A stretch of 64,000 nt of DNA from Mesostigma viride (lineage: Eukaryota > Streptophyta > Mesostigmatophyceae > Mesostigmatales > Mesostigmataceae): contig RPFO01001400.1 in NCBI GenBank assembly GCA_009746045.1, forward strand, positions 124,001 to 188,000, in the 5' to 3' direction. Shown here piece by piece: positions 1 to 11,034 of this stretch. The position numbers were made by a program, and so were the translations under genes. The notes beneath the pieces are model-generated. The model did not search any database. It saw only the letters and a program-made list of their open reading frames with translations, and was not told the origin of the DNA. Each line of letters starts with the position of its first letter. Position 1 is the first letter of the stretch.

Positions 1-726
1 GTTCCTGAGGCTATGATGTTCTGGACTAATTGCTGGGGCTGGAATGTTGGCTGGGGCTGGACTATTTGGGGGCATCGGGCACAGGGGCGCTTGCCTCGTC
101 GGCACTCCTCTTGGCCAGTCATGTGTGCCCCTCTTATTTTCTTGATCAAGCACCCATGCGCGCCCGCACCAGGGAGATGTATTGATTTCTTTTGTATTGT
201 CATGCACAGACTGGTGGTGGTGTGCACTTATGTAATTCTTTCGTACATTTACCCAGCTTTCTCATTTCCTACCCTGTGCACCGACGTATCTGGGTGCGTC
301 TCATGGTACGCACATTGACCCGGTCAGATTGTGGCACCCGGGACGGCCACCTACACCCCTCTCTCTCACTTGATGCCGACACAGCTCATGCTTGGGCATG
401 CCTGTGATGTCACGGCCCTGTTGTGGTCGTATATCGGACATGATTTCCTTTACGGTCGCGGTCGCCTGTCGGACATGATGTTCTTCGAGTGTGCCCTCAC
501 CCTGCAAAGCGCACACCTGTATGCGTATGAATGGCCAGTTGCTACTTGTCGTTCACACGGCTGCTCTGTTGCGTGTATGCCTCACTCACATTACATCCAG
601 AATTACTAGTATTACATACAAGTTACATTTGCCCTACACACACGCGCACGCACACACCACACCTCCGCCGGCTGCCCCCTGTCGATATCTTCTCCCCACC
701 CCACCCTCTCCCCCTCCCCCCTTCAG
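1..726. other. 5' edge, probable intron
   Basis: No coding segment could be supported here. The last ~70 bases are pyrimidine-rich and end in a good 3' splice site (CTTCAG at 721-726), so at least the right part is probably an intron of the gene whose exons start at 727. The 5' end of that gene lies outside the window or is not recognisable. Confidence 0.5.
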
Positions 727-3700
727 ATCGACCTGCTGTACACGTCGCCGCAGATATTCGAGTACCTGGTCGCGTTTGACATTGCGAGCCACGAGGCGTT
801 TGCTAATACTTTCTCCGACACGGGAAGCCTGTCCCCCAAGGACGCGCGCCTGCTGGGCCAGCTGCTCTCGCTCGCAAAGGTAAGGCTACATTGACCGCAC
901 CGGTGGGGTTGTAATGACCTAACAGTCTAGCGGCCAAGGTAAGGCTGGCGCCCACACCGGTGGGGTGACAGTGACCCCTTGGTGACTATAGCGGCTAGGG
1001 AGATGTGCTCTGCACACCGGCTTGGGTCATGTCCAGTGCGTTGTGACATCCTGTAATTATAGGTCCAGTGCAGTCTGTGACGCGGGAAGCTGTGGTTGGG
1101 CTGTGGCAAAAAGTTGCGTGGGAGGTTTGTGGTTGGGGTCAGCACATGGTGTTTAGGTAACAGCAAGAGGTTCTAACGCAGCACATCGACCAACCTGCAT
1201 GGCCCTGCTTTTGTCGTTGCTATCGCCCGCCATCACCCATCCCCCGTGGATACATCCCCAACCCCCGCGCTCACCCGCCCGGCTGTGCTTGTCCCACGCT
1301 CACCTTCCCTGCCAACTTTGCCCCACTCTCTTCCCCTTTGTGGTGTGCCTCCCTGCCCTACCCCGCCCCATGGCACCTCCCCCCCGCCCCTTGCCCGCTG
1401 TGCTGCTGTCGCGCCAGGTGTCGTTCCTCTACTTGCCGCACATGGGCGACGCGCAGGTGGTGGAGGTGCTGCACGAAGCGGCGCAGGCCGTCGACGCGCA
1501 GCTGGAGCTGGACTTCACTGATGAGGGCGTTGCAATCATACGGTGAGGAATGAAGACATGCTGCTACAATCCTAAAGAGCTAGTGTTCATGACCATCATG
1601 GTGGGAGGGGGACGCGATCATACGGTGAGGAATGAAGACATGCTGCTACAATCCTAAAGAGCTAGTGTTCATGACCATCATGGTGGGAGGGGGACGCGAT
1701 CATACGGTGAGGAATGCAGACATGCCGCTATAATACTAAAGAACTAGTGTTCATGACCATCAAGGTGGGAGGGGGACGCGATCATACGGTGAGGAATGAA
1801 GACATGCTGCTACAATCCTAAAGAGCTAGTGTACATGACCATCATGGTGGGAGGGGGACGCAATCATACGGTGAGGAATGAAGACATGCTGCTACAATCC
1901 TAAAGAGCTAGTGTTCATGACCATCATGGTGGGAGGGGGACGCGATCATACGGTGAGGAATGCAGACATGCCGCTATAAAACTAAAGAACTAGTGTTCAT
2001 GACCATCATGGTGGGAGGGGGACGCGATCATACGGTGAGGAATGAAGACATGCCGCTACAATCCTAAAGAGCTAGTGTTCATGACCATCATGGTGGGAGG
2101 GGGGCGCAATCATACGGTGAGGAATGAAGACATGCTGCTACAATCCTAAAGAGCTAGTGTTCATGACCATCATGGTGGGAGGGGGACGCGATCATACGGT
2201 GAGGAATGAAGACATGCTGCTACAATCCTAAAGAGCTAGTGAACATGACCATCATGGTGGGAGGGGGACGCGATCATACGGTGAGGAATGAAGACATGCT
2301 GCTACAATCCTAAAGAGCTAGTGTTCATGACCATCATGGTGGTAGGGGGACGCGATCATACGGTGAGGAATGAAGACATGCTGCTACAATCCTAAAGAGC
2401 TAGTGTTCATGGCCATCATGGTGGGAGGGGGACGTGATCATACGGTGAGGAATGAAGACATGCTACTGTACTAATGAATTGATCTACCGTTGCCCATCAC
2501 ATGGTAAGGGCATCGCGATCATATAAGGGAAGGGTAAGGGCATCGCGATCATATAAGGGAAGGGTTGATCATTTATGTGATTTGGTCCAAGGGGTCATGG
2601 GCCCTTCATATGATGAGGGTGTCGCTGTCACCCTGCGCTTTTACGGGCTGGCCGTCCGCTGGTGGCCCACCAACGCGGCTTGCAGACACCAAGGAGCTCC
2701 ACGCCCTGGCGGCCGTTGGGCGTGCCCTGTCAGCCGACGCTCCACCTGGCCATACGCAGACTGCACTTGACTGCCTACATCAAAGCTGGGCCTGCCTGGG
2801 ATAAAGGCTGTCGGTCACGGCCGTTTTTCCCCTGCTGGCCGTTTCTTTGCTGCTCTTTTCTTTGCTGCCCTTTTCTTTGCTGGCCTTTTCTTTGCTGGCC
2901 TTTTCTTTGCTGGCCTTTTCTTTGCTGGCCTTTTCTTTGCTGGCCTTTTCTTTGCTGGCCGTTTCTTTGCTGCTCTTTTCTTTGCTGCTCTTTTCTTTGC
3001 TGGCCTTTTCTTTGCTGCCCTTTTCTTTGCTGGCCTTTTCTTTGCTGCCCTTTTCTTTGCTGCCCTTTTCTTTGCTAGCCGTTTCTTTGCTGCCCTTTTC
3101 TTTGCTGCCCTTTTCTTTGCTGCCCTTTTCTTTGCTGCTCTTTTCTTTACTGCCCATTTCTTTGCTGGCCTTTTCTTTGCTGCTCTTTTCTTTGCTGGCC
3201 TTTTCTTTGCTAGCCGTTTCTTTGCTGGCCTTTTCTTTGCTGGCCTTTTCTTTGCTGGCCTTTTCTTTGCTGGCCTTTTCTTTGCTGGCCTTTTCTTTGC
3301 TGGCCTTTTCTTTGCTGGCCTTTTCTTTGCTGCCCTTTTCTTAGCTGGCCTTGACTTTGCTGCTCTGTTCTTTGTTGGCCTTTTCTTTGCTGCTCTTTTC
3401 TTTGCTGGCCTTTTCATTGCTACCCCTGCGCCCCTGTGCGCACTTGCTGTGTGGCACCAGCACCATAGTAACCTGTTGTGCCTTCTGCAGCTCTCCCCAG
3501 GCACACCCTGCCGTGTGGGCCCCCTTGCCCCACGCCCCCCCTGACGCTCACCTCCCCCGGCACCTGTTGCCGTTCGCCTTCTTTTGCGTTGCAGGATGGG
3601 CACGCTGTCGCGGTACGTGGCGCACCATTTCCGGGACAAACGCGAGCCAAAGGACAAGTGCGCGCGCCGGCCCTACTACAGGTGGGTGGGTTGTTTTGTT

Positions 3701-6700
3701 TATTATGGGTAGGTTGGACCAAGGAACAGTTGTGCGCGCTGGCCCTACTACAGGTGGGTGGTGGTTTTGTTTGCTGTGGGTAGGTTGTACTAGAGGGGAG
3801 AGTGCACGCCGGCCATACTGCAGTCACCAGTTACTTTGAAATAGGCCCTAGTAGACATGACTGCGCATGCGGGTCCTACCAGGCGTGCAGCGCATGTGTG
3901 CAGCCTGGGCGGTGTGGCGGCATGGCCCGCCCTGCATCAAAGTTGGGCCTGGGTTGGTGGAAGCGACGCTGTGGGGCCGGGCTGTTGTGCATCCAGTGCA
4001 ATGGCGAGGCAGTGCGCTCTTAATGCGCATGGGTGCGGGGCCGCTGGCCTGGGCACGTCACCCATACGCGGGCGGGCAATGGCCCAAGACACCTCATCCA
4101 AGGCATGTCGATGGGCGGTGGGGCCGCATATGTGGTGGGTGGGGGGTGGGGAGGGGGCAGGGGGGGGCAGACGGGGTAATTTGAAGCTTGCTAAGTAGGA
4201 CGGTAGCACAGACTGGGAAGTGTTTTCAGCCGAGCCTAGGCGCTCATGTCGCCCTCGACGTTCATGTCGCCCTCGATGTTTGTGTCGGCCTCGACGTTTA
4301 TGTCGCCCTCGATGTTCATGTCGCCCTCGATGTTCATGTCGCCCTCGATGTTTATGTCGCCCTGGATGTTTACGTCGCCCTCGGAGATTGTTGTCTTCCG
4401 CTGCCTTGAAGCCGTGATCAGGGCACCAGCTATCATGTCCAGGGCTGCAGCAAGGGGCTTTTGGAGGGCTCGTTCGGAGGTAAAGTCCTTACAGGGTAGT
4501 CTTTCAGAGATAGGCGCCGTACAGGTAGCCCACCCATCCAATGGTGCTAGCGGCCATGCTGCAGCATGCTGTGATTTTTGCACCAAAGAGCGGTGGGCCC
4601 CACCCATTGCTTGCCTGCACGTTCGGTGCCACTGGACGGTGCCTCACTGGTCCCGTGTACCCGCTCTGCGTGTTGCCCTCGCCATCTGCGCTGCGTGCCT
4701 GCTCTGCGTGTTGCCCTCGCCACCTGCGCTGTGTGCCACTGCGCTGTGCTTGGTGCTACCACCCGCAGGCTTGACGTCCCCAAGCTGGGGGAGAACTTTG
4801 CCAAGGCGCCGCCCGTGCTGTCCGACTGCGTGTGCACGGCCAGATCCGACAAGTCCCCCAGTGGTGGGTGGCTGCTCACACTGTCCGTCACAGGGTGGCG
4901 CTGGCAGCAAGCCATGAAGATAGGCTTCATGTCACAGGGTGATGCTAGCAGCAAGGAAGGAAGATAGGCTTCGTAAACCTGCAGTCACAAGCCGTTAGCG
5001 CGCAGGACAAGCAAACCGCCACAGGCAAACAGGCCCAAGTGCAAATGTTAGTTTGACTAGGAATGTATGGTTTACAAGTCCGCCGCAAGCACTTGTCTGG
5101 GTCACGCTTGTTTCTGATCTGTGGGCCTCCATGCTCTCCTGACCTGACCTGTGGGGTCTCTGTCTAGGGTTTAGAGCCTGTCCAGCTTGCGTGCTGGCGT
5201 CCTGAACACCTCGGGTTGTGCGCTAATTGGCATCGCCCCCTGTTGCCTGCTGGCATCCGCCTTGTTGCCTGTTTCCCCTCCTCTGTTGGATTACGGCGTT
5301 GCTCCTGATTGCCCACCGGGTCGCTCGCGATCGCCCACCGTGTCGCTCGCGATCGCCCACCGTGTCGCTCGCGATTGGCCTCCGTGTTGCTCGAGATTGC
5401 CCGCCATGTTGCTCCCGATTGCCCACTGTGTTGCCCGCGATTGCCCACTGTGTCACTCACGATTGCCCACCACGTTGCTCCCGATTGCCCACGCTGCCTC
5501 CCTGCGGTTCTTCCTCCGCGACGCCGCGGCGGTGCCCCCCGTCCCGCGCTGGCGGCACGCACGGGCTGCCGAGTCTGGCACTGTGTCCGGCGACCCCTCC
5601 TGCATTCTCCCCCCACCCCCACCCCCTTTGTGCAGGCGACAAGGTGGCCCCCATGCGCACGTGCAGCGACAACAACCGCATCAAGATGACCCACTCCTCC
5701 TGGGTGTCCATGCACCTGGTGAGCGGCATGATGTAGCGATCGCACCCACAGCCGTGCAGGCATGGCAGGGCACATCGCCTGTGTCGTGGCTGGGACCGCG
5801 AGATAAAGAGCGCCTTTGTTGGTAGGCTGGCTAGGGGGGCGAGGATGGGACGCAACGCCATGTCATCGGTCGTGGTTAAAGTGCATTAGCAAGAATTTTT
5901 TCAGGCGGGCGGTCTTGTGTCAGTAGAATATATGCCTTTGAAGGCTCATCCGCGGGAGAGAAACAGGAACGCGAGGCAAGATTTGGGGTGGCAGCATGGG
6001 ACATTGTTTCTGGTGTAAAAGGCCATCGTATTTTCTGCTGGGTTTGTACCTCCACCAAGCAGAAAAGCGGGGATGGAAGCACCAGTGAGTATGTTGGGTC
6101 ATCAAAGGGGTTACACCGGCCATTAGTGCACTGCATGCCTGCATGGCTGCTTTCTGCAAAAAGATTGCAGCGTGTTTGCTGGGAAACGCCCTCACCGGAT
6201 GTTCTCTCTCACTCTCCTCTTGCTACCCCCGTCTGCCCTTCCTTGCCCTCGCCCATCGGGTGAGTTTTTCCTGCGTTCCTGCTGGGTTGCCGCTCATGTG
6301 CGCGGTGTCGCCGAGGGGCGCACGAGAGAGGGGTTTCATGGCTGGGGGCTACGTTCCATGGACGGGGATGGGGTGGGCAGCAAAGGATGGCCCCGCCCAT
6401 TACCGCCTGGTCACCCTCCCCTCCCCTCCTCTTTCCTCCTTGCATCCTGGGTTGTGGGCTGCCACTGCTATTCTCATGCCCAGATCGAAGAGGTAGACGT
6501 CCGTCCCATCCTCATGCCTGCACCCTGCCTGGGTTCCCAGCCACGGCTAACACCAACCCTGTGCAATGCCAACACCCTTGTCGTGCCAACCCCCCATGAT
6601 GCCCTCGCCCCTCTGTGCGGCCACCCCCCCTCCACACGCTTGCCCCTGTTCGGCCACTCCCCCACCCTCATTGGCCCCAATCGGCCCTAATTGGCTCTAA

Positions 6701-9700
6701 TCGGCCCTAATCGGCCCTTAACTTCCCTAACCTGCCCTTATCGGCCAGCTGGCAGCACTGGGCCTGGGCGAGCGTGACAAGGCCCACATGGTGCACCAGC
6801 TGGGGGAGATGCCGGCTGTGGACAACTGCGCGACGTGGTGAGTGAAGAGGTGGCGCGACCTGGTGCATGGACCACTGCAGTATGTGCTGAATGGACAGGT
6901 GTCGCGATTTGGTGATACCCACTGCCCGCCTGATGCCGCTCCGATTCCCTGCCCGCTCTACCTCCGTGCCCACCCCGCTGTCCTGCCCGCTCTACCTCCG
7001 TGCCCACCCCGCTGTCCTGCCCGCTCTACCTCCGTGCCCACCCCGCTGTCCTGCCCGCTCTACCTCCGTGCCCACCCCGCTGTCCTGCCCGCTCTACCTC
7101 CGTGCCCACCCCGCTGTCCTGCCCGCTCTACCTCCGTGCCCACCCCGCTGTCCTGCCCGCTCTACCTCCGTGCCCACCCCGCTGTCCTGCCCGCTCTACC
7201 TCCGTGCCCACCCCAATGTCCTGCCCACTCTACCTCCGTGCCCACCCCGCTGTCCTGCCCGCTCTACCTCCGTGCCCACCCCGCTGTCCTGCCCACTCCA
7301 CCTCCGTGCCCACCCCGCTGTCCTGCCCGCTCTACTTCCGTGCCCACCCCGCTGTCCTGCCCCCTCTACCTCCGTGCCCACCCCACTGTCCTGCCCGCTC
7401 TACCTCGGTGCCCACCCCGCTGTCCTGCCCGCTCTACCTCCGTGCCCACCCCGCTGTCCTGCCCGCTCTACCTCCGTGCCCACCCCGCTGTCCTGCCCGC
7501 TCTACCTCCGTGCCCACCCCGCTATCCTGCCCGCTCTACCTCCGTGCCCACCCCGCTGTCCTGCCCGCTCTACCTCCGTGCCCACCCCAATGTCCTGCCC
7601 ACTCTACCTCCGTGCCCACCCCGCTGTCCTGCCCGCTCTACCTCCGTGCCCACCCCGCTGTCCTGCCCACTCCACCTCCGTGCCCACCCCGCTGTCCTGC
7701 CCGCTCTACTTCCGTGCCCACCCCGCTGTCCTGCCCCCTCTACCTCCGTGCCCACCCCGCTGTCCTGCCCGCTCTACCTCCGTGCCCACCCCGCTGTCCT
7801 GCCCGCTCTACCTCCGTGCCCACCCCGCTGTCCTGCCCGCTCTACCTCCGTGCCCACCCCAATGTCCTGCCTGCTCTACCTCCGTGCCCACCCCGCTGTC
7901 CTGCCCGCTCTACCTCCGTGCCCACCCCGCTGTCCTGCCCGCTCTACCTCCGTGCCCACCCCGCTGTCCTGCCCGCTCTACCTCCGTGCCCACCCCGCTG
8001 TCCTGCCCGCTCTACCTCCGTGCCCACCCCGCTGTCCTGCCCGCTCTACCTCCGTGCCCACCCCGCTGTCCTGCCCGCTCTACCTCCGTGCCCACCCCGC
8101 TGTCCTGCCCACTTCACCTCCATGCCCACCCCGCTGTCCTGCCCGCTCTACCTCCGTGCCCACCCCGCTGTCCTGCCCACTCCACCTCCGTGCCCACCCC
8201 GCTGTCCTGCCCGCTCTACCTCCGTGCCCACGTCGCTGTCCTGCCCGCTGCGTTCGTAGACATCTACAAACTAGATCTGTGCCCGCATCGCTATCTAGCC
8301 CACCATCGCACCGTGTTACCAGCATGCTTACCCTCCCTGTCCCACGTATCTGCCAGCATCCGTACTGAGTAATAGTTTTCCAACGATATTCTTGTCTGTA
8401 ACGCATGTACTACAAGTAGGCAGCCCCCAGCCGTGACCGCGAGTGCCAGGTGGCAGCGCGAGCATGGTCCCGGCAGGCAGAGGCTTCGGGCAGGCAGAGG
8501 CTGACTATCTGGAGCGTTGCATGCGTGGAGGCCATGTGTAGGTTTGGGGTTAGATGCGCAGCACCAACCACGAGAATGTTTAGCACCCCAGTGCAAGGAC
8601 GCTGGATGGGGGGATGCGGCCCGCCTCTGTGCCTGCGTTTGCTGTGGCGGCATGCCTCCTTTGTTGGGTGTCAAGCCCAGTCACGGCGCCTGGCTCCTCC
8701 CAGCTATGGCAGGCATGGCAAAAGTAGCCCTGAAGCGAAAATGGATGTATCAAAGCACAAATGCCTCATTACCGCCGCGTAAATGTTGCAAGGATTATTT
8801 GCCGCCTGACCTGTGCTTGCCAGGGTGGTATCCTTGGTGGATTATGTAGCTTGGTTTGTCAGGCATGCCCTTTGCCTCAACAAGCGTTTGCCGGCTGTGG
8901 GTGGGTTGTGAACCGCCCCTGCTGCCTACCCATCGCTGCGCCTGCCCTTTGCAACAAACTTAACTTAATCAGGGGCTCCCCTCAGCACCACGCAGGTACC
9001 AATTCAGTGCGCCCTGTTCCCTGTAGCCTTTGCACCGCTGCCAACTGACCACCTCCTGTACCCTCTGCCTGCTGACCTGCCTGTCGGCCACTGGTACCCT
9101 AATGGGTGTGCACAGGGAGCTGTGCTGGAGCGCAGGGGAGCTGGTCTGGTGCTCACACAACCCCAAGGTAAGATATTTTAATGGCCGCGCGTCTGAGGCG
9201 CACACAACTCCAAGGTGAGCCGCCACTGTTGTCATGACATGCCGGCTGCTGGTGGCTGTAGCCAGAAGGTTCTGGTGCTAGCAAAGGTGGGACGGTGACA
9301 TTTGGTAGGTGAGCAAGGCCTGTGTATGACCTGTCCATCTCCTTCTTGGGCAGTTTGTTGGAGGATTGTGGGTAGCGGTGTCAGGGCCTTGGCGGGGTAT
9401 GGCGAAATGCTGCTCCTCCTGTTGCTACTGCAAGTCCAGATTCCATACGTCGTTTGAAGTAAAAGGAAGCTGTTCAGGACCGAGCCTTGTTAGCATGTTG
9501 ACTCCCATCATCTTAGTATTGTGGACAAGTCATTTGGTCCATGAACTAAATGCCACGCTTGTGCTAAACCGCACCCTCCCTGTGCCCCCTGCAGATGATG
9601 AAGCGGAAGATGAAGAATTACAGCCACTTTGAGTGCCCGGTGATCAAGACCAACGAGCCCGGCTGCTGCTTCCGCATGTTTGTGTGGATGCTCTACGACT

Positions 9701-9816
9701 GCGTCGGCGTTTCAGTGGACGATTTCTCCATGATTGGCCACGGATCGGAGATTAATGGACGGTCACTTGCCAACTGCTGGAAGCATGTGGAGCAGGAAAT
9801 TAAGAACCACCTATGA
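727..9816 (+). CDS. Unidentified multi-exon gene, 3' part (eight exons)
   Basis: Spliced gene, function unknown. Exons: 727-879, 1418-1542, 3595-3681, 4769-4863, 5636-5718, 6749-6837, 9116-9167, 9595-9816. Every junction is GT-AG and all phases match (0,2,2,1,0,2,0), giving 301 codons plus TGA; chance agreement over seven junctions is unlikely. The exons are GC-rich with coding-like composition, while the introns hold unrelated minisatellites. The visible protein starts [17 protein letters not shown], is mostly soluble-looking, and ends in a Cys-containing segment ([20 protein letters not shown]) that could form one weak hydrophobic stretch. I recognise no family. The 5' end is missing. A further small exon between 5718 and 6749 cannot be excluded; a possible 9 bp micro-exon lies at 6483-6491. 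Several introns contain copies of their own 5' splice site. Confidence 0.7.
868..1060. repeat. ~60 bp tandem repeat across the exon 1 donor
   Basis: Three decaying copies of a ~60 bp unit. The first contains the end of the first visible exon and its donor (AAAG|GTAAGGCT, GT at 880). The second repeats AAG|GTAAGGCT with GT at 939 and the downstream ACCGGTGGGGT. The third, around 1000, has lost the GT. Confidence 0.7.
1534..2466. repeat. 82 bp minisatellite containing a splice donor, ~11 copies
   Basis: The unit starts in the last bases of exon 2 (ATCATACG) and runs into the intron (GTGAGGAATGAAGAC...). The string TACGGTGAGG recurs about every 82 bp, twelve times including the authentic exon-intron junction at 1542/1543. 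Copies differ by few substitutions, so the array is young or homogenised. Confidence 0.9.
2503..2562. repeat. 30 bp tandem duplication
   Basis: Two identical 30 bp units beginning GGTAAGGGCATCGCG, in intron 2 just after the 82 bp array. They also contain a GGTAAG donor-like string. Confidence 0.85.
2846..3425. repeat. 15 bp minisatellite, ~38 copies
   Basis: Head-to-tail TGGCCTTTTCTTTGC units with variants (GCCC, GCTC, GCCG), pyrimidine-rich on the plus strand, in intron 2. Since 15 is a multiple of 3, long spurious reading frames (lysine/arginine-rich on the minus strand) pass through it. Confidence 0.95.
3650..3890. repeat. ~71 bp repeat across the exon 3 donor
   Basis: The end of exon 3 plus donor (GGCCCTACTACAG|GTGGGT, GT at 3682) is copied with GT at 3754. 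A third copy near 3811-3824 (GGCCATACTGCAG) and a fourth near 3861-3882 (GGGTCCTACCAG) are degenerate. Confidence 0.75.
4246..4389. repeat. 18 bp minisatellite, eight copies
   Basis: ATGTCGCCCTCGATGTTC-type units in intron 3. They are open in several frames because the period is divisible by three; there is no sign of real coding. Confidence 0.9.
4885..4975. repeat. ~45 bp tandem duplication in intron 4
   Basis: Two diverged copies of GTCACAGGGTG...GATAGGCTTC lie 20-110 bases downstream of the exon 4 donor. Confidence 0.7.
5307..5490. repeat. 22 bp minisatellite, ~8-9 copies
   Basis: Units of the type CGATTGCCCACCGTGTCGCTCG in intron 4, with many substitutions between copies. Confidence 0.85.
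6953..8250. repeat. 34 bp minisatellite, ~38 copies, in intron 6
   Basis: The unit is TCTACCTCCGTGCCCACCCC followed by GCTGTCCTGCCCGC. With a 34 bp period, all three plus frames stay open for 400-500 codons, which is why this is an array rather than a gene. A variant block recurs exactly 374 bp (11 units) apart (7196-7381 and 7570-7755), showing a higher-order duplication. Confidence 0.95.
9168..9594. repeat. Intron 7 with a duplicated donor
   Basis: The exon 7 end and donor, CACACAACCCCAAG|GTAAG (GT at 9168), is repeated 47 bases later as CACACAACTCCAAG|GTGAG (GT at 9215). The rest of the intron shows nothing recognisable. Confidence 0.65.
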
Positions 9817-9850
9817 TAAGTGGAGGAGGAGATTAAGAAGCGCATATGAG
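9784..9850. repeat. ~33 bp duplication across the stop codon
   Basis: The last codons, with their TGA, are followed at once by a diverged copy (GTGGAGGAGGAGATTAAGAA... ending in TATGA). It lies just past the stop and so is probably 3' UTR. Confidence 0.6.
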
Positions 9851-10245
9851 AAGATGAGCCCATGGCAGCTGGTTTTGTTTGCATTAGCGGAATTTTTTGT
9901 TGTTCGGAGACTTGGAAAAGGGGGATGAGCCGGACTCGTGAAGTAAAGAAACTTGGAGCACTGGCAGCATTATAACAGAGGATAGTTGGTCGCGTAGTTG
10001 CCACGCATGCTGTCTAATCACAACCGGCTGGCGCTACTGCATTCCCAGGCGAACAAATCTGCCATGATGGCCTTGTGGATATCATCATGCCTGACAGCAG
10101 CCCATTATACCATTTAACAAAGTTGAGGGCTCATGCAGGATGTCTTTGCTCTTGTGCAATAGCATAAAAGGTCAAGAAGGCTGCATGCATCCATTTTTCT
10201 GTAATCGCTGAATGTTCAGCGTCTAGAATTATTCCAGATATCTAT
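9851..10245. other. Downstream flank, nothing recognised
   Basis: AT-richer than the exons, with no coding or repeat signal that I can support. It probably contains the 3' UTR of the upstream gene. Confidence 0.4.
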
Positions 10246-10430
10246 GAGACAAACAGCGCAGACCAGAAATCTGGAAAATCCGGGCCATTTATTCAAAGCA
10301 CAGGGCGGAAATCTGGAAGAATCCGCACCATGGTAGCTCGAGCCTCCCGTTATCTTATCAGCGTTTGTCGAGTCGTTCAGGATGATGGAAATGAATGGAG
10401 CTAGGTGGACATGCGTAGCCGTGGACAGTA
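10246..10430. repeat. Degenerate copy of the RT insertion's terminal segment
   Basis: About 185 bases resemble 41335-41500, the non-coding end of the RT-bearing insertion at 41333-42827. Shared strings include CCATGGTAGCTCGAGCCT and CGAGTCGTTCAGGATGATG. No RT coding sequence is left here. Confidence 0.65.
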
Positions 10431-10467
10431 AAAATTATGGATGGCTAACGTTCATCAAGACCTAGAA

Positions 10468-10546
10468 TTAATTAAGTAATTAATTAATTTATAGACACGT
10501 GACGGCGTCACGTGAGCATAAGTCCTCAGTGGGAGGGGAACATGAA
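10468..10546. repeat. TTAA tract plus palindromic module N
   Basis: An irregular TTAATTAA tract is followed by CACGTGACGGCGTCACGTG, a 9+1+9 palindrome, then AGCATAAGTCCTCAGTGGGA. The same module occurs at 39790-39845 (inverted), 54001-54058 and 54774-54850. Confidence 0.75.
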
Positions 10547-10563
10547 TTCAATTGAATTGAATT

Positions 10564-10985
10564 GTAACATAACTCCGTTGGGAGTATATGTAGCACACCC
10601 TTGAGGGAGGGCATATGGTATCTAGTACCAAATCCGAAAGGCTTGCATCACTCCCCGGACAGGAGAACTTTTGCGGATGACTGTAGGTGTAAGTTGGCGA
10701 TGCCATGGTAACCGGAGACGTCCGTCCTATAGTCAGCGAAAGTTGGTGCGAGAGGTCCCCAGTTCGATTCCGGTCGGATTCATTTGCAGATCGCGTTTTT
10801 CCGCGTTTTCCGCGGCCCGGCACTGAACGCAAATGGTTTTCACCTTTGCGGAGTGCCTGATCAGAATATGGCCTATCATACATCTTAAGCTACTTCCTGC
10901 AAGCTAGGGTGGGGATGTAAAGGACCCTTGCTCTAGGTGCACCAGGGCACTTGCATCCCCATGATCTTCAAGCTATGCCCAGCGA
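10564..10985. repeat. Dispersed repeat M, variant with a tRNA-like insert
   Basis: The ends match M copies at 39848 and 60485 (AACTCCGTTGGGAGTA at the start; CTCTAGGTGCACCAGGGCAC later). The middle (about 10620-10880) differs and contains a tRNA-like segment, so this is either an M copy carrying an inserted SINE or a recombinant. Confidence 0.6.
10721..10782 (+). ncRNA. tRNA-like segment (possible SINE head)
   Basis: An A-box-like TATAGTCAGCGAAAGTTGG is followed by a good B box, AGTTCGATTCC. The flanks TCCGTCC and GGTCGGA pair as an acceptor stem with one mismatch. At 62 bases it is too short for a full cloverleaf and the T stem pairs poorly, so a tRNA-derived SINE or tRNA relic fits better than a working tRNA. 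Confidence 0.35.
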
Positions 10986-11034
10986 GGGGAACATGGGATT
11001 ATTTAATTAATTCATTAATAGAAACGTGACTGAG

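Noticed and set aside
1534-2466. CRISPR-like array
   Set aside because: Units are contiguous 82 bp tandem copies without unique spacers, inside a eukaryotic intron.
2815-3657. 280-codon lysine/arginine-rich ORF on the minus strand (AKKRP repeats)
   Set aside because: It is the antisense of a 15 bp intronic minisatellite and runs over exon 3 of the plus-strand gene; period 15 keeps frames open.
6842-8372. Three plus-strand ORFs of 419-508 codons
   Set aside because: All three frames are open over the same 34 bp array with the same peptide rotating between frames; a product of repeat composition.
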